This document shows positions 50,056 through 56,708 of a stretch of 56,708 nucleotides of DNA, piece by piece. The notes below the pieces were generated by a model. That model did no database searches, was not told where the DNA came from, and saw nothing but the letters and a program-made list of their open reading frames with translations. The stretch lies in assembly GCA_023421115.1 (NCBI GenBank), contig JAEZUI010000013.1, positions 1 to 56,708 of the forward strand. The letters are read 5' to 3'. Each line of letters begins with the position of its first letter. Positions within the stretch are counted from its first letter, which is position 1. The translations under genes were made by a program, and so were the position numbers. This DNA comes from Bacillota bacterium (GTDB lineage: Bacteria; Bacillota; Clostridia; Acetivibrionales; Acetivibrionaceae).

Positions 50056-50080
50056 GTGTTAAACTCGATGGTGAAAACTA

Positions 50081-50184
50081 TTAGGCCATTTCAAAAAATA
50101 ACCTATACAATAATTAAGTCACAAAGCCAATCAAATCAGATTTTTTGAAATGGCGAATGACCTGTTTTATTAGGAATCAACTTT
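50081..50184 (+). repeat. Dispersed nested palindromic repeat, copy G
   Basis: The clearest copy. GCCATTTCAAAAAAT (50085-50099) and ATTTTTTGAAATGGC (50140-50154) are perfect 15-bp inverted arms; the right outer part ends TTAGGAATCAACTT. It lies immediately after trmD, at the second inferred breakpoint. Confidence 0.85.
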
Positions 50185-50205
50185 TTAAAGGAGACAAAAC
50201 AGAAA

Positions 50206-50778
50206 ATGAAAAAAGTAATCTTTGTGATTTGTTTAGTAGTATTAGTAATCGGGGGAATAGTTATTAAAAGTATGTATATACCTAAGGAAGAAAGTAATGA
50301 AGTTTCCTATAATTCAGAGTATATAAGTGATTTGAAAAAAAGAACTACTTTAGTCTCGTATAGTAATTATTTAAATATAGATGGGCCGGTTTATAGTATA
50401 AAGGAGCTTATCAACCAGTCTGATCTTATTATTATAGGTAAAGTAAACAATATTTCTAGTGATGAAAGGCTCAACAAGATTAATGTTACTATAGAAGAAA
50501 GTTTAAAGAGTGACTTAAATGTTTCAACAATAAACATAACAACTGCTAAGGGGAATGTTAATGGAATAGACTATAGTTTATTAAGTCAAGAAGGTAGCTA
50601 TTTATTGTTTTTAGTGAAAGAATCAGTGAATTCTTCTGTTTATAGTTTGTTAAGTTATGACAGCAGTGTGTATGAGTTTAATAAAAGCGAAGATGTTAAA
50701 GAATTGTACTCGGCTGTAAATGGACAAATATTAGATTTAGTTGAATTAAGAAATGAATTAGGACGTTTCAAAAAATAA
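50206..50778 (+). CDS. Membrane-anchored protein of unknown function
   Basis: 190 residues. One N-terminal membrane helix (about 4-24), then an outer domain with no family I recognise; the segment IKELINQSDLIIIGKVNNISSDERLN followed by IEESLKSDLNVSTINI and SYLLFLVKES resembles small secreted proteins of clostridia whose beta-barrel starts with 'SDLIVIGKV'. The last residues GRFKK and the stop are encoded by the left arm of repeat copy H, so the original C-terminus may have been changed. AGGAGA before the ATG. Confidence 0.7.
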   Translation: MKKVIFVICLVVLVIGGIVIKSMYIPKEESNEVSYNSEYISDLKKRTTLVSYSNYLNIDGPVYSIKELINQSDLIIIGKVNNISSDERLNKINVTIEESLKSDLNVSTINITTAKGNVNGIDYSLLSQEGSYLLFLVKESVNSSVYSLLSYDSSVYEFNKSEDVKELYSAVNGQILDLVELRNELGRFKK

Positions 50779-50919
50779 CCTAAGGGGATGTAAAAATCTT
50801 TTTTATCATAATCTACAGGGGAACTATGCATTATAAGAGAAAAAATCCCATTTATACTATTAAGAAAATTCTTAACGGTATCGGGTTCATTACCCATACT
50901 TTTTTGAAACTCTTATAAG
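50761..50919 (+). repeat. Dispersed nested palindromic repeat, copy H (overlaps a gene end)
   Basis: Left end GGACGTTTCAAAAAATAACC, right end ACTTTTTTGAAACTCTTATA, with a longer unrelated centre that contains TTAAGAAAATTCTTAA. The left arm supplies the last codons and stop of the upstream gene. Confidence 0.65.
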
Positions 50920-51024
50920 CTTCAAACATAATGCTAATATACTATGCTTTCTGCTGTTTGTTAAGTTCTTCTCTAGGCTTTTTTAAGAAAACACTCGCAT
51001 TTACATCTTATCTCCTAGGTATTG

Positions 51025-52509
51025 CTAATCAATATTTAGTATTCCTCTAAGGTTGTTAGAAAGGGCAACTAGATTTGACATTTGTTCTTCAATATTTGTT
51101 AGCATATCGTTCTGGCTATCTGTACTATCAGATATGGTATTAGCGGATGCTGCAGCTTCTTCAGCAAAGGTTGCTGTTCCTTCGATATTTTTAAACACCT
51201 CCGATGAAGAGGATAATAAAATCTGAATATCCTGAGTAATATTCTGTACCATATTTTTTATATCTTCAATTTTTACGATAATGTTTGTAAAACAGTCATA
51301 GGTAGATTGAGTAATATTGATTCCGCTTGTTATAACAGTGTTGCCTTCTGTCATCTGATCATTAACGGAAGTGATTTGATCGGTTACGGTTTTTGATATT
51401 TCTGTAATTTTGTTTACTCCATGAGAGGTTTGCTCACCAAGCTTTCTTATTTCATCTGCCACAACTCCAAAACCTTTACCTGCTTCGCCAGCTCTTGCAG
51501 CCTCGATTGAAGCATTTAAAGAAAGAAGATTAATCTGATCTGCTATTTCATTTATCAATGAAGTGATCTGAGTTATTTCATTTGAGTCGGATCTTAATTT
51601 TTGAATCGTCTGGTATGCGCAGTTCATTACATCTCCTACTTTATGGATCTCCGAAACCAATTCAGCAAGTATTTCCTTTCCCTTCTGAGCAGCAGTAAAA
51701 ACATTTAATGAATTATCCATCATGTTTTCAGAACTGTTTGCTATATTTACAATTCTTTTTTCAATATCGACAGTAGAGTCTAAAGTTGTAGAAGTACCAT
51801 TGGCAAGGACAGTAATGACATTATTAATTGCTGCTACCGATGAAGTTACTAAGCTGGTTTTTTCTTTCGCAATTTTTGTTTGAAGTGAGATTTCTTCAAT
51901 ACTGTTGTTTAAGCCCTGTGAATTTGTATTTATATTATCAAGTATTCTTTTAAGCTTTTCATTTAGATCTATTGCTTCAAGATAGTTGTTTCTAGCTCCA
52001 AGTATTAGTCGCTGTCCTGACCTTCCTAAGTAAGCAAGAACTACTCCTATTATTATAAGTGCCAAGTAAAATACTATAAAATTTGCAAGGTCCAAGTTTG
52101 GATAAAACAAAGGCTTGTTTATGAAATATAGGGCTATTCCTGTAGTAACTTCCAGTAAAGTTGTGATAATAATCAGTTTAAAGTCAAAAAATAATGAACA
52201 TGCAACTAGGCATAGTGGAAGCCAGAAGAGATTGTCCAATACTCCATTTTGAACATAGAGCAGGGTATATATAAGTAAAAAGGAGCCACAACTTATGAAA
52301 TACCGGATTAGATTGCTGTCTTTTTTAATATAATATGATATCAGAGAAGGAATAATGATAAATAATCCTAAACCCCATAATATAAGTAAATTAAACAATA
52401 CGAAGGGCTTTACAAAAATTTCAGGGATTCCTCCGAGGAATAGTGCTATTGAACCAATTATCAATGCCGCTTTATTGGTCTTTTTGTAATCTAGTACTGT
52501 ATCATTCAT
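51025..52509 (-). CDS. Methyl-accepting chemotaxis protein with six-helix membrane domain
   Basis: 494 residues. Six hydrophobic helices in about 14-175 with short loops form the sensor; there is no extracellular ligand domain. A cytoplasmic coiled coil leads to the signalling tip EIADQINLLSLNASIEAARAGEAGKGFGVVADEIRKLGEQT, the conserved MCP hairpin, near residue 350. There is no HAMP domain that I can see. It likely senses membrane or energy state, or works with a partner. ATG at 52509 follows GAGGAGG by 8 nt; an ATG 26 codons upstream has no ribosome site. Stand-alone; the 308 bp upstream (52510-52817) show no clear promoter. Confidence 0.9.
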   Translation of the reverse strand: MNDTVLDYKKTNKAALIIGSIALFLGGIPEIFVKPFVLFNLLILWGLGLFIIIPSLISYYIKKDSNLIRYFISCGSFLLIYTLLYVQNGVLDNLFWLPLCLVACSLFFDFKLIIITTLLEVTTGIALYFINKPLFYPNLDLANFIVFYLALIIIGVVLAYLGRSGQRLILGARNNYLEAIDLNEKLKRILDNINTNSQGLNNSIEEISLQTKIAKEKTSLVTSSVAAINNVITVLANGTSTTLDSTVDIEKRIVNIANSSENMMDNSLNVFTAAQKGKEILAELVSEIHKVGDVMNCAYQTIQKLRSDSNEITQITSLINEIADQINLLSLNASIEAARAGEAGKGFGVVADEIRKLGEQTSHGVNKITEISKTVTDQITSVNDQMTEGNTVITSGINITQSTYDCFTNIIVKIEDIKNMVQNITQDIQILLSSSSEVFKNIEGTATFAEEAAASANTISDSTDSQNDMLTNIEEQMSNLVALSNNLRGILNID

Positions 52510-52817
52510 ATCATAAGCCTCCTCAAGTCTATTAGAAAAATAAAGCTGCCATTTGCTAATATTGAGTATTGTCAATTTCTTAAGCATAATTGAACCAGAA
52601 AACTCACAATTGTATGAAGTAAGCTATAGAAATAATACCTAGCATTAACTTAATATTAAAACCCTCAGAAATATTATGAGCGACGCAATATCTGTGCGAT
52701 TTTAAGAGATTTGTGAGGTGCAAATTCTTCCTTGAATTTAGCAATAAAAAAACTTCACATCCTCTATGTAACAATATATTAAATTCTATAGAATATAAAA
52801 AAATCCTCTATTTTAAA

Positions 52818-52920
52818 ATAAGGCGTTTCCCAAAAATAACTAGTCAATCACCATTTCAAAAAAATGATGGACTTTGTGAATTAATTAATGTATAGCTTAT
52901 TTTTTTGAAATGGTGTAATA
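52818..52920 (-). repeat. Dispersed nested palindromic repeat, copy I
   Basis: Minus-oriented copy from ATAAGGCGTTTCCCAAAAAT to TATTTTTTTGAAATGGTGTA, with ACCATTTCAAAAAAA in the middle. It lies 105 bp before the direct repeat of IS element 2. Confidence 0.78.
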
Positions 52921-53025
52921 CTATAAACCTATTTTATTAGGATAGAATAGAAGATGAAATTTCAGACAATCAGATTATGAGTATTGATATATTTAAAATT
53001 ATAAATTTAAATTTAAATTTAATTA

Positions 53026-53060
53026 AATTACTATAATGTACTATGTTAAAATATATGATA
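53026..53060 (+). repeat. Long target-site direct repeat of IS element 2, left copy
   Basis: 35 bases identical to 55011-55045 (ending ATGTTAAAATATATGATA). Similarity continues further left (TTTAAATTTAATT) after a 5-base gap. IS1634 is known for making long, variable target duplications. Confidence 0.85.
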
Positions 53061-53111
53061 CCTGACTTTGGTATCAGACATTAAAAATGGTGCTAACCGA
53101 ATAAAAATTGT

Positions 53112-53139
53112 AAGGCTGTTGCGGCGATGCAGCAGCCTT
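53112..53139 (-). terminator. Terminator of transposase, element 2
   Basis: AAGGCTGTTGC (53112-53122) and GCAGCAGCCTT (53129-53139) pair over 11 bp with one G-U; on the minus strand it is followed by ACAATTTTTATT. It lies 22 bp past the stop codon. Confidence 0.78.
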
Positions 53140-53160
53140 TAAAGTACCCATAAATTTGAA

Positions 53161-54837
53161 CTATAGTTTATTGTTAAATATCGACTTTATTTGTGTATCT
53201 GTCAGAAAATAGTTTGTCAACGGAAGACAGAATATGTTTGACAAATCATTTATAAAATTAGTGTAAGTTGTTGTATTGATATATTTGATCTCGGATTTAG
53301 TGGCTTTGAAATTCCTTATAAAATCAAAGATATCCGAAGTAGAATATTTGTTTTCTAGAACCTTGAACTGAAGGATTCTTTCTAAAAGTACAGCGAGATA
53401 ACATATTAAAAAATGGCCTTTTATAGTATCTTCTTTTTGAAGAAATACAGGACGTGCATCAAGATCAGATTTCATTATTTTAAAGGATTCCTCAATTCGC
53501 CAGAGATTATGATAAGTGTTATATATGTCTATGTCAGACATTTCAATTTCAGATGTTACAAGAAGGTTATAACCTGCAAACTTTAAATCTTTATCAATGG
53601 CATCTTGATTAATGCTCACAGTGGCCTTTTTCCCTTTATTGTCAGTAAGATTCACATATTTCCCAACTTCGCCGTAGTCATTTTTCTTTGCTTGAGATAA
53701 GGTTAATGATTTAGCTTTTTCGACCATTCTGTTTATTTCATATCTCTTTTTCGCAGCAAGAGTAGGATTATATGTAAGTAGTCTTTTTTCTGTAAGATTC
53801 ACTGTAACTTTTTTTCCGTCATGTTCCACAGTATACGGAAACTTATCTATACATGATTTATAACGATACAGAACTTTACCACTCTTATCTTTAATTTCAA
53901 TAAAATCATGATCAAGCAGAACCCATACTTTTTCCTTTTCAGAAAGACCTTTAACAGATTTTGAAAACAGGTATCCGTCAGCATTTGTTTTTGAGAAAGC
54001 AATGTTTTGGGCGCAGTTAAGCCCTTTGTCTGCAACATGTATGGTCTTTCCGGTAATGTTGTTTTGTTTTTTTAAATGATTGATTACATCTCTAAGTACT
54101 GGTTTTTCAGATTCATTACCTGGATACATCTTCATGCCAATAGGTATCTGATGACTATCTAATAAAAGACCAAGGCCTACTATTGGATCTTTTCTGTTTT
54201 CTTTGCTTGGATCTTTTCTTCTAAAATCATCTTCTCTGTCAATTTCAAAATAGAAGTTTGTACAATCAAAATAGGTTTTTGAAGTATCAACGCCATATAC
54301 ATCTTCAACTTGCGCAGTAAATAATTCTATAAATTTTTCGTAGTTGCTGCCAAGAAAAGACAATCCATCAAGAAGCTGATCATACGAGTAATTACAGGGA
54401 TGATAAAGATTGGGTAATACCTCGTGAAAAGTTCTACTCTTGCTACATGGATTAACACTTCTGGCATATACAAGAGATGAGAGTAGCTCGTAAAGATCGT
54501 ATTCGAAGTGATTTGTGAGTTTAAAATAATCAACAAATTTTTTTATCTTCAGCTTATCCATTATACTTTTTAATGGAAAATAGCCAAGGTAAAGAATAGG
54601 AGAGATATCAGATATTTTTCTGATGCCATCTTCGTTTTTAATTCTGTTAAGTTCATCGACTTCTTTTTGAAAATGAGCAATGGGATTTTCAATACCATTT
54701 TTTAAATGGGTTTCGACCGAACCTAAAGATTTATAACACTTATGAGCTGTACCCTTTTTATCATGGTTATAAAAACTCTCATATATAGCGAGATAAGTCC
54801 TGTTTTTTTGTTTGGTTTTTTTGAGAAAATAAGCCAT
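53161..54837 (-). CDS. IS1634-type transposase
   Basis: 558-residue DDE transposase. Likely catalytic acids are D191 (YFDCTNFYFEID), D270 (IHVADKGLNCAQ) and E449 or E450 (YHNLWRIEESFKIMKSDLDARPV), with GHFLICYLAVLLERILQ behind. The opening FLKKTKQKNRTYLAIYESFY is typical of the group. ATG at 54837 follows GGAGGTG by 4 nt; an ATG five codons earlier overlaps it. Frame intact. Only distant similarity to the transposase at 5.3 kb. Confidence 0.93.
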   Translation of the reverse strand: MAYFLKKTKQKNRTYLAIYESFYNHDKKGTAHKCYKSLGSVETHLKNGIENPIAHFQKEVDELNRIKNEDGIRKISDISPILYLGYFPLKSIMDKLKIKKFVDYFKLTNHFEYDLYELLSSLVYARSVNPCSKSRTFHEVLPNLYHPCNYSYDQLLDGLSFLGSNYEKFIELFTAQVEDVYGVDTSKTYFDCTNFYFEIDREDDFRRKDPSKENRKDPIVGLGLLLDSHQIPIGMKMYPGNESEKPVLRDVINHLKKQNNITGKTIHVADKGLNCAQNIAFSKTNADGYLFSKSVKGLSEKEKVWVLLDHDFIEIKDKSGKVLYRYKSCIDKFPYTVEHDGKKVTVNLTEKRLLTYNPTLAAKKRYEINRMVEKAKSLTLSQAKKNDYGEVGKYVNLTDNKGKKATVSINQDAIDKDLKFAGYNLLVTSEIEMSDIDIYNTYHNLWRIEESFKIMKSDLDARPVFLQKEDTIKGHFLICYLAVLLERILQFKVLENKYSTSDIFDFIRNFKATKSEIKYINTTTYTNFINDLSNIFCLPLTNYFLTDTQIKSIFNNKL

Positions 54838-54873
54838 AAACACCTCCGTCAAACTAGCACCATTAACACCATT

Positions 54874-54936
54874 ATTATATCAGATAAAAAATAATTTTGC
54901 AAGCATTTTAAGCACAAAAAAAGCCTTATTATAAGG
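54874..54936 (-). promoter_or_regulatory. Promoter and insulating terminator of element 2 transposase
   Basis: Minus strand: TTGCAA (54902-54897), 17-bp spacer, TATAAT (54879-54874). Just upstream, CCTTA/TAAGG (54936-54924) followed by a T-run of seven would stop incoming transcripts, the same layout as in element 1. The 300 bp between this gene and the acetyltransferase remnant hold these signals, the IS end and the direct repeat. Confidence 0.75.
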
Positions 54937-55010
54937 ACTTTATAAGCGTTTTATATAAAATTTATTCCTAAAGATTTATGGTGCTAACTTCTAAAGACGG
55001 GTTTAAATTT

Positions 55011-55045
55011 AATTACTATAATGTACTATGTTAAAATATATGATA
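55011..55045 (+). repeat. Long target-site direct repeat of IS element 2, right copy
   Basis: 35 bases identical to 53026-53060, directly after the IS right end. Confidence 0.85.
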
Positions 55046-55146
55046 AAATGTTAATAAAATCTAGCTAAAATATTAAATGGAATTTTAGTAGAAATTAGAA
55101 GTCTAAAGTAAAAAGGAAACTTTTTCTATTGTATGGAGGTATGAAG

Positions 55147-55368
55147 ATGTATTGTAAAATACGTCAATGGAGAATTAATGATGCACAGTGTCTTTGTGAG
55201 GCTATAAATAACAAAAAAATACAGGATAATTTACGTGACGGAATACCGTTTCCGTATAATATTAGGAGTGCAGAAGAATTTATCACAGCTATGCTTAATT
55301 CTGATAAAGTATACACTAAAACGAACAAAATCCTTGTGGTCATGTATGTTAACTCACTCAATAAATAA
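55147..55368 (+). pseudogene. Truncated GNAT-family acetyltransferase
   Basis: 73 codons matching only the start of a GNAT N-acetyltransferase (IRQWRINDAQCLCEAINNKKIQDNLRDGIPFPY ... AEEFITAML). The acetyl-CoA-binding part (R/QxxGxG/A motif and later strands) is missing: the frame runs into unrelated residues (YTKTNKILVVMYVNSLNK) and stops. GGAGG lies 8 nt before the ATG, so it may still be translated. The following 140 bp contain no clear remainder of the gene. Confidence 0.7.
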
Positions 55369-55509
55369 CTTTATTTCTATTGCCATGGTATCATAGATTA
55401 TGATTTACTGAACAGTTATTGGAATATAGAGTGTAAGGGTAAGGAATATGCTAAAGGATAAAAAAGTTTAAACTTGCAGAAATATTTATGGTAGTCAGAG
55501 GAGGTCAAT

Positions 55510-56337
55510 ATGGATTCAAGAAATCTAAAGGATAGAACTAAAGATGTTATAGATTACTACAACAATTATGCCGAAAAGGATAGACTGAAATGTGCGTACG
55601 GTAAACTTGAATTTCTCCATATGACAGAGTTATTAATGCGTTATTTTCCAAAAGCTCCATCAAAAATTTGTGATATAGGTGGAGCAACTGGCGAATACGC
55701 TTTTTATTTTGCCAAACTAGGATATGAGTCACATTTATTGGATTTAGTCCCCCGTCATATAGAACAGGCAAAAGAACGTGCAAAAATTGATACTTATGTT
55801 GATATTAAGAATTTTATAATCGGTGATGCTTTAGATTTGCCTTATAAAGATAATAGCTTTGAGGCTATATTTCTAAGTGGTCCACTTTATCATTTGCCGG
55901 AACGAAATGACCGTTTGAAAGCTCTAAAAGAGGCTAAGAGAGTGCTAAAACCAGGTGGTGTCATGACAGCTTATTCTATCGGAAGATATGCCACTCTATT
56001 TTATGGGGTGAGTAATGGAATGATATTTGGGGATGAGTTTATGGAAAATTTAAAAAAGGAAGTTGCTACAGGCTTTAGATATAAATATTCAGATGATCAA
56101 GGTGTTCTTGATAATGCTTATTTTCACTTTTCTGAAGAGTTAAAAGATGAGTTTGAAGAGGCAGGATTCAAGATAAAAAATATTCATGGTGTAATAGGAG
56201 TCGGTTGGATGGTGCCAAATTTTGATGAAAAATGGGAAAATGCAGAAAGTAGGAAGGCAATTTTAGAAGTTGCTAGGATGTGTGAAAATATTCCCGATGC
56301 GTGTTCAAAAATTTTTATTGTAGCAACTAAGGAATAA
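55510..56337 (+). CDS. Class I SAM-dependent methyltransferase
   Basis: 275 residues. Motif I is KICDIGGATGEYAFYFAKLGY (near residue 57), motif II includes HLLDLVPRHIEQAKER, then IIGDALDLPYKDNSFEAIFLSGPLYHLP and LKEAKRVLKPGGVMTAYSI, the standard Methyltransf_11 set. Substrate unknown; a small molecule is likely. Preceded by GGAGG. Relatives often sit beside GNAT or resistance genes on accessory DNA. Confidence 0.88.
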   Translation: MDSRNLKDRTKDVIDYYNNYAEKDRLKCAYGKLEFLHMTELLMRYFPKAPSKICDIGGATGEYAFYFAKLGYESHLLDLVPRHIEQAKERAKIDTYVDIKNFIIGDALDLPYKDNSFEAIFLSGPLYHLPERNDRLKALKEAKRVLKPGGVMTAYSIGRYATLFYGVSNGMIFGDEFMENLKKEVATGFRYKYSDDQGVLDNAYFHFSEELKDEFEEAGFKIKNIHGVIGVGWMVPNFDEKWENAESRKAILEVARMCENIPDACSKIFIVATKE

Positions 56338-56708
56338 AGTAAAACTAAAAAATTTCAAACACAGTGGAATGTTACTTATTTGATGAGGGATCAGTATTAA
56401 TGCTAGTATACTCTATTGTTTTTATAGGGAAGCGATATTGTGATATATATGGTAAGTATGGTAGAATTGTTATAGTATATGTCAATTAAGCAAGACTAGT
56501 TTTGATACAGTTACATATACGAAATTAATTTCGGTAATGCAAGATAAATTTGTGCATAGACGAAGTAGGTACGGAGATTGCACGTTAAGCAAAATAAAGG
56601 CTATGTCAAGATCTTCCGTGCAACTTCGCAAATCGAAGATTTACGCTGGAAATTGCCTCCCGTAATGTGTAAAGGAAATTTTGAATTTTTATATACAGAA
56701 TAAATGAA
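56338..56708. other. Gene-free tail of the window
   Basis: 371 bp with no coding frame I can support. From 56560 to 56670 the composition shifts to CG-containing motifs: TTGCACG (56578-56584) and CGTGCAA (56617-56623 region) are inverted, and CTTCG/CGAAG form a small hairpin near 56624-56638. This may be the edge of another palindromic element. Confidence 0.35.

Larger units (their letters stand above)
53061..55010 (-). mobile_element. IS1634-type insertion sequence, element 2
   Basis: About 1.95 kb between the two 35-bp direct repeats, with one intact transposase gene on the minus strand, a terminator at each end of the gene and a consensus promoter. The terminal inverted repeats are weak: ACCTGACTTTGG at the left against ACCCGTCTTTAG read inward from the right, so exact ends are uncertain by several bases. 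It is in the opposite orientation to element 1 and not closely related to it. Confidence 0.82.

Noticed and set aside
508..52920. The repeated TTTCAAAAAATAACCT blocks as a CRISPR array
   Set aside because: Copies are kilobases apart, occur in both orientations and vary in length; there are no regular spacers and no cas genes.
5206..55045. The whole interval between the two IS elements as a composite transposon or genomic island
   Set aside because: The interval is filled with core genes (mutS, mutL, miaA, hfq, lexA, ffh, rpsP, trmD), and the two IS are not copies of one another.
56560..56670. A structured RNA or full palindromic element at the window end
   Set aside because: Only short arms can be paired and the region is cut by the window edge, so it is listed as an uncertain gap and not as an element.

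Overview
The window is AT-rich chromosomal DNA from an anaerobic, spore-forming, cellulolytic Firmicute, most likely Clostridium cluster III (Acetivibrio/Ruminiclostridium, relatives of C. thermocellum). The pointers are a secreted GH16 lichenase next to a LacI-type repressor, the ferredoxin-linked indolepyruvate oxidoreductase IorAB, the clostridial order miaB-ricA-mutS-mutL-miaA-hfq-lexA, a GerW/YtfJ sporulation gene, and consensus sigma-A promoters and GGAGG ribosome sites. The species assignment is inference.

Layout. 0-5.1 kb (minus strand): 5' part of a lichenase gene running off the edge, its repressor, then rnhB, rbgA, lepB and rplS. 5.2-7.3 kb: an IS1634-type insertion sequence. 7.5-10.7 kb: three tandem M42 metallo-aminopeptidases. 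10.9-14.8 kb: an M15 peptidase lipoprotein, a DUF218 membrane protein and a beta-CASP nuclease-like protein. 15.3-20.8 kb: iorA-iorB-paaK-ACT, then rarA. 21.5-27 kb: a divergent orotate phosphoribosyltransferase-like gene, a 171-bp nested palindrome and a 1393-aa subtilase. 27.4-37.1 kb: tRNA-modification and mismatch-repair genes, hfq, and the lexA/yneA SOS pair. 37.4-43.9 kb: two TadE-like pseudopilins around a giant DUF5702-type protein, a lipoprotein and a thioesterase. 44-46.1 kb: an ECF sigma factor, a zinc-type anti-sigma factor, a DUF2953 protein and GerW. 46.3-50.06 kb: ylxM-ffh-rpsP-khpA-rimM-trmD. 50.1-56.7 kb: an accessory tail with an unknown anchored protein, a chemoreceptor, a second IS1634-type element, a broken acetyltransferase and a methyltransferase.

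Three structural points stand out. First, the usual ffh-rpsP-khpA-rimM-trmD-rplS-lepB-rbgA-rnhB cluster is cut between trmD and rplS, and the halves lie 45 kb apart on opposite strands. Inverting about 5.2-50.06 kb would restore it, so an inversion is the simplest explanation. Second, at least nine copies of a roughly 100-bp nested palindromic repeat sit between genes, one supplying a gene's stop codon and one lying in the probable iorA leader. Two other structured repeats also occur: a twin-hairpin family in three copies and the single 171-bp palindrome. Third, several regulatory sites are readable base by base: a lichenase promoter with an operator over its start, two LexA boxes in the yneA promoter, and an L19-type leader before rplS.

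I saw no CRISPR array, tRNA, rRNA, prophage or recognisable defence system. The best candidates for something undescribed are the nested palindromic repeat family and the orphan TadE/DUF5702 operon.
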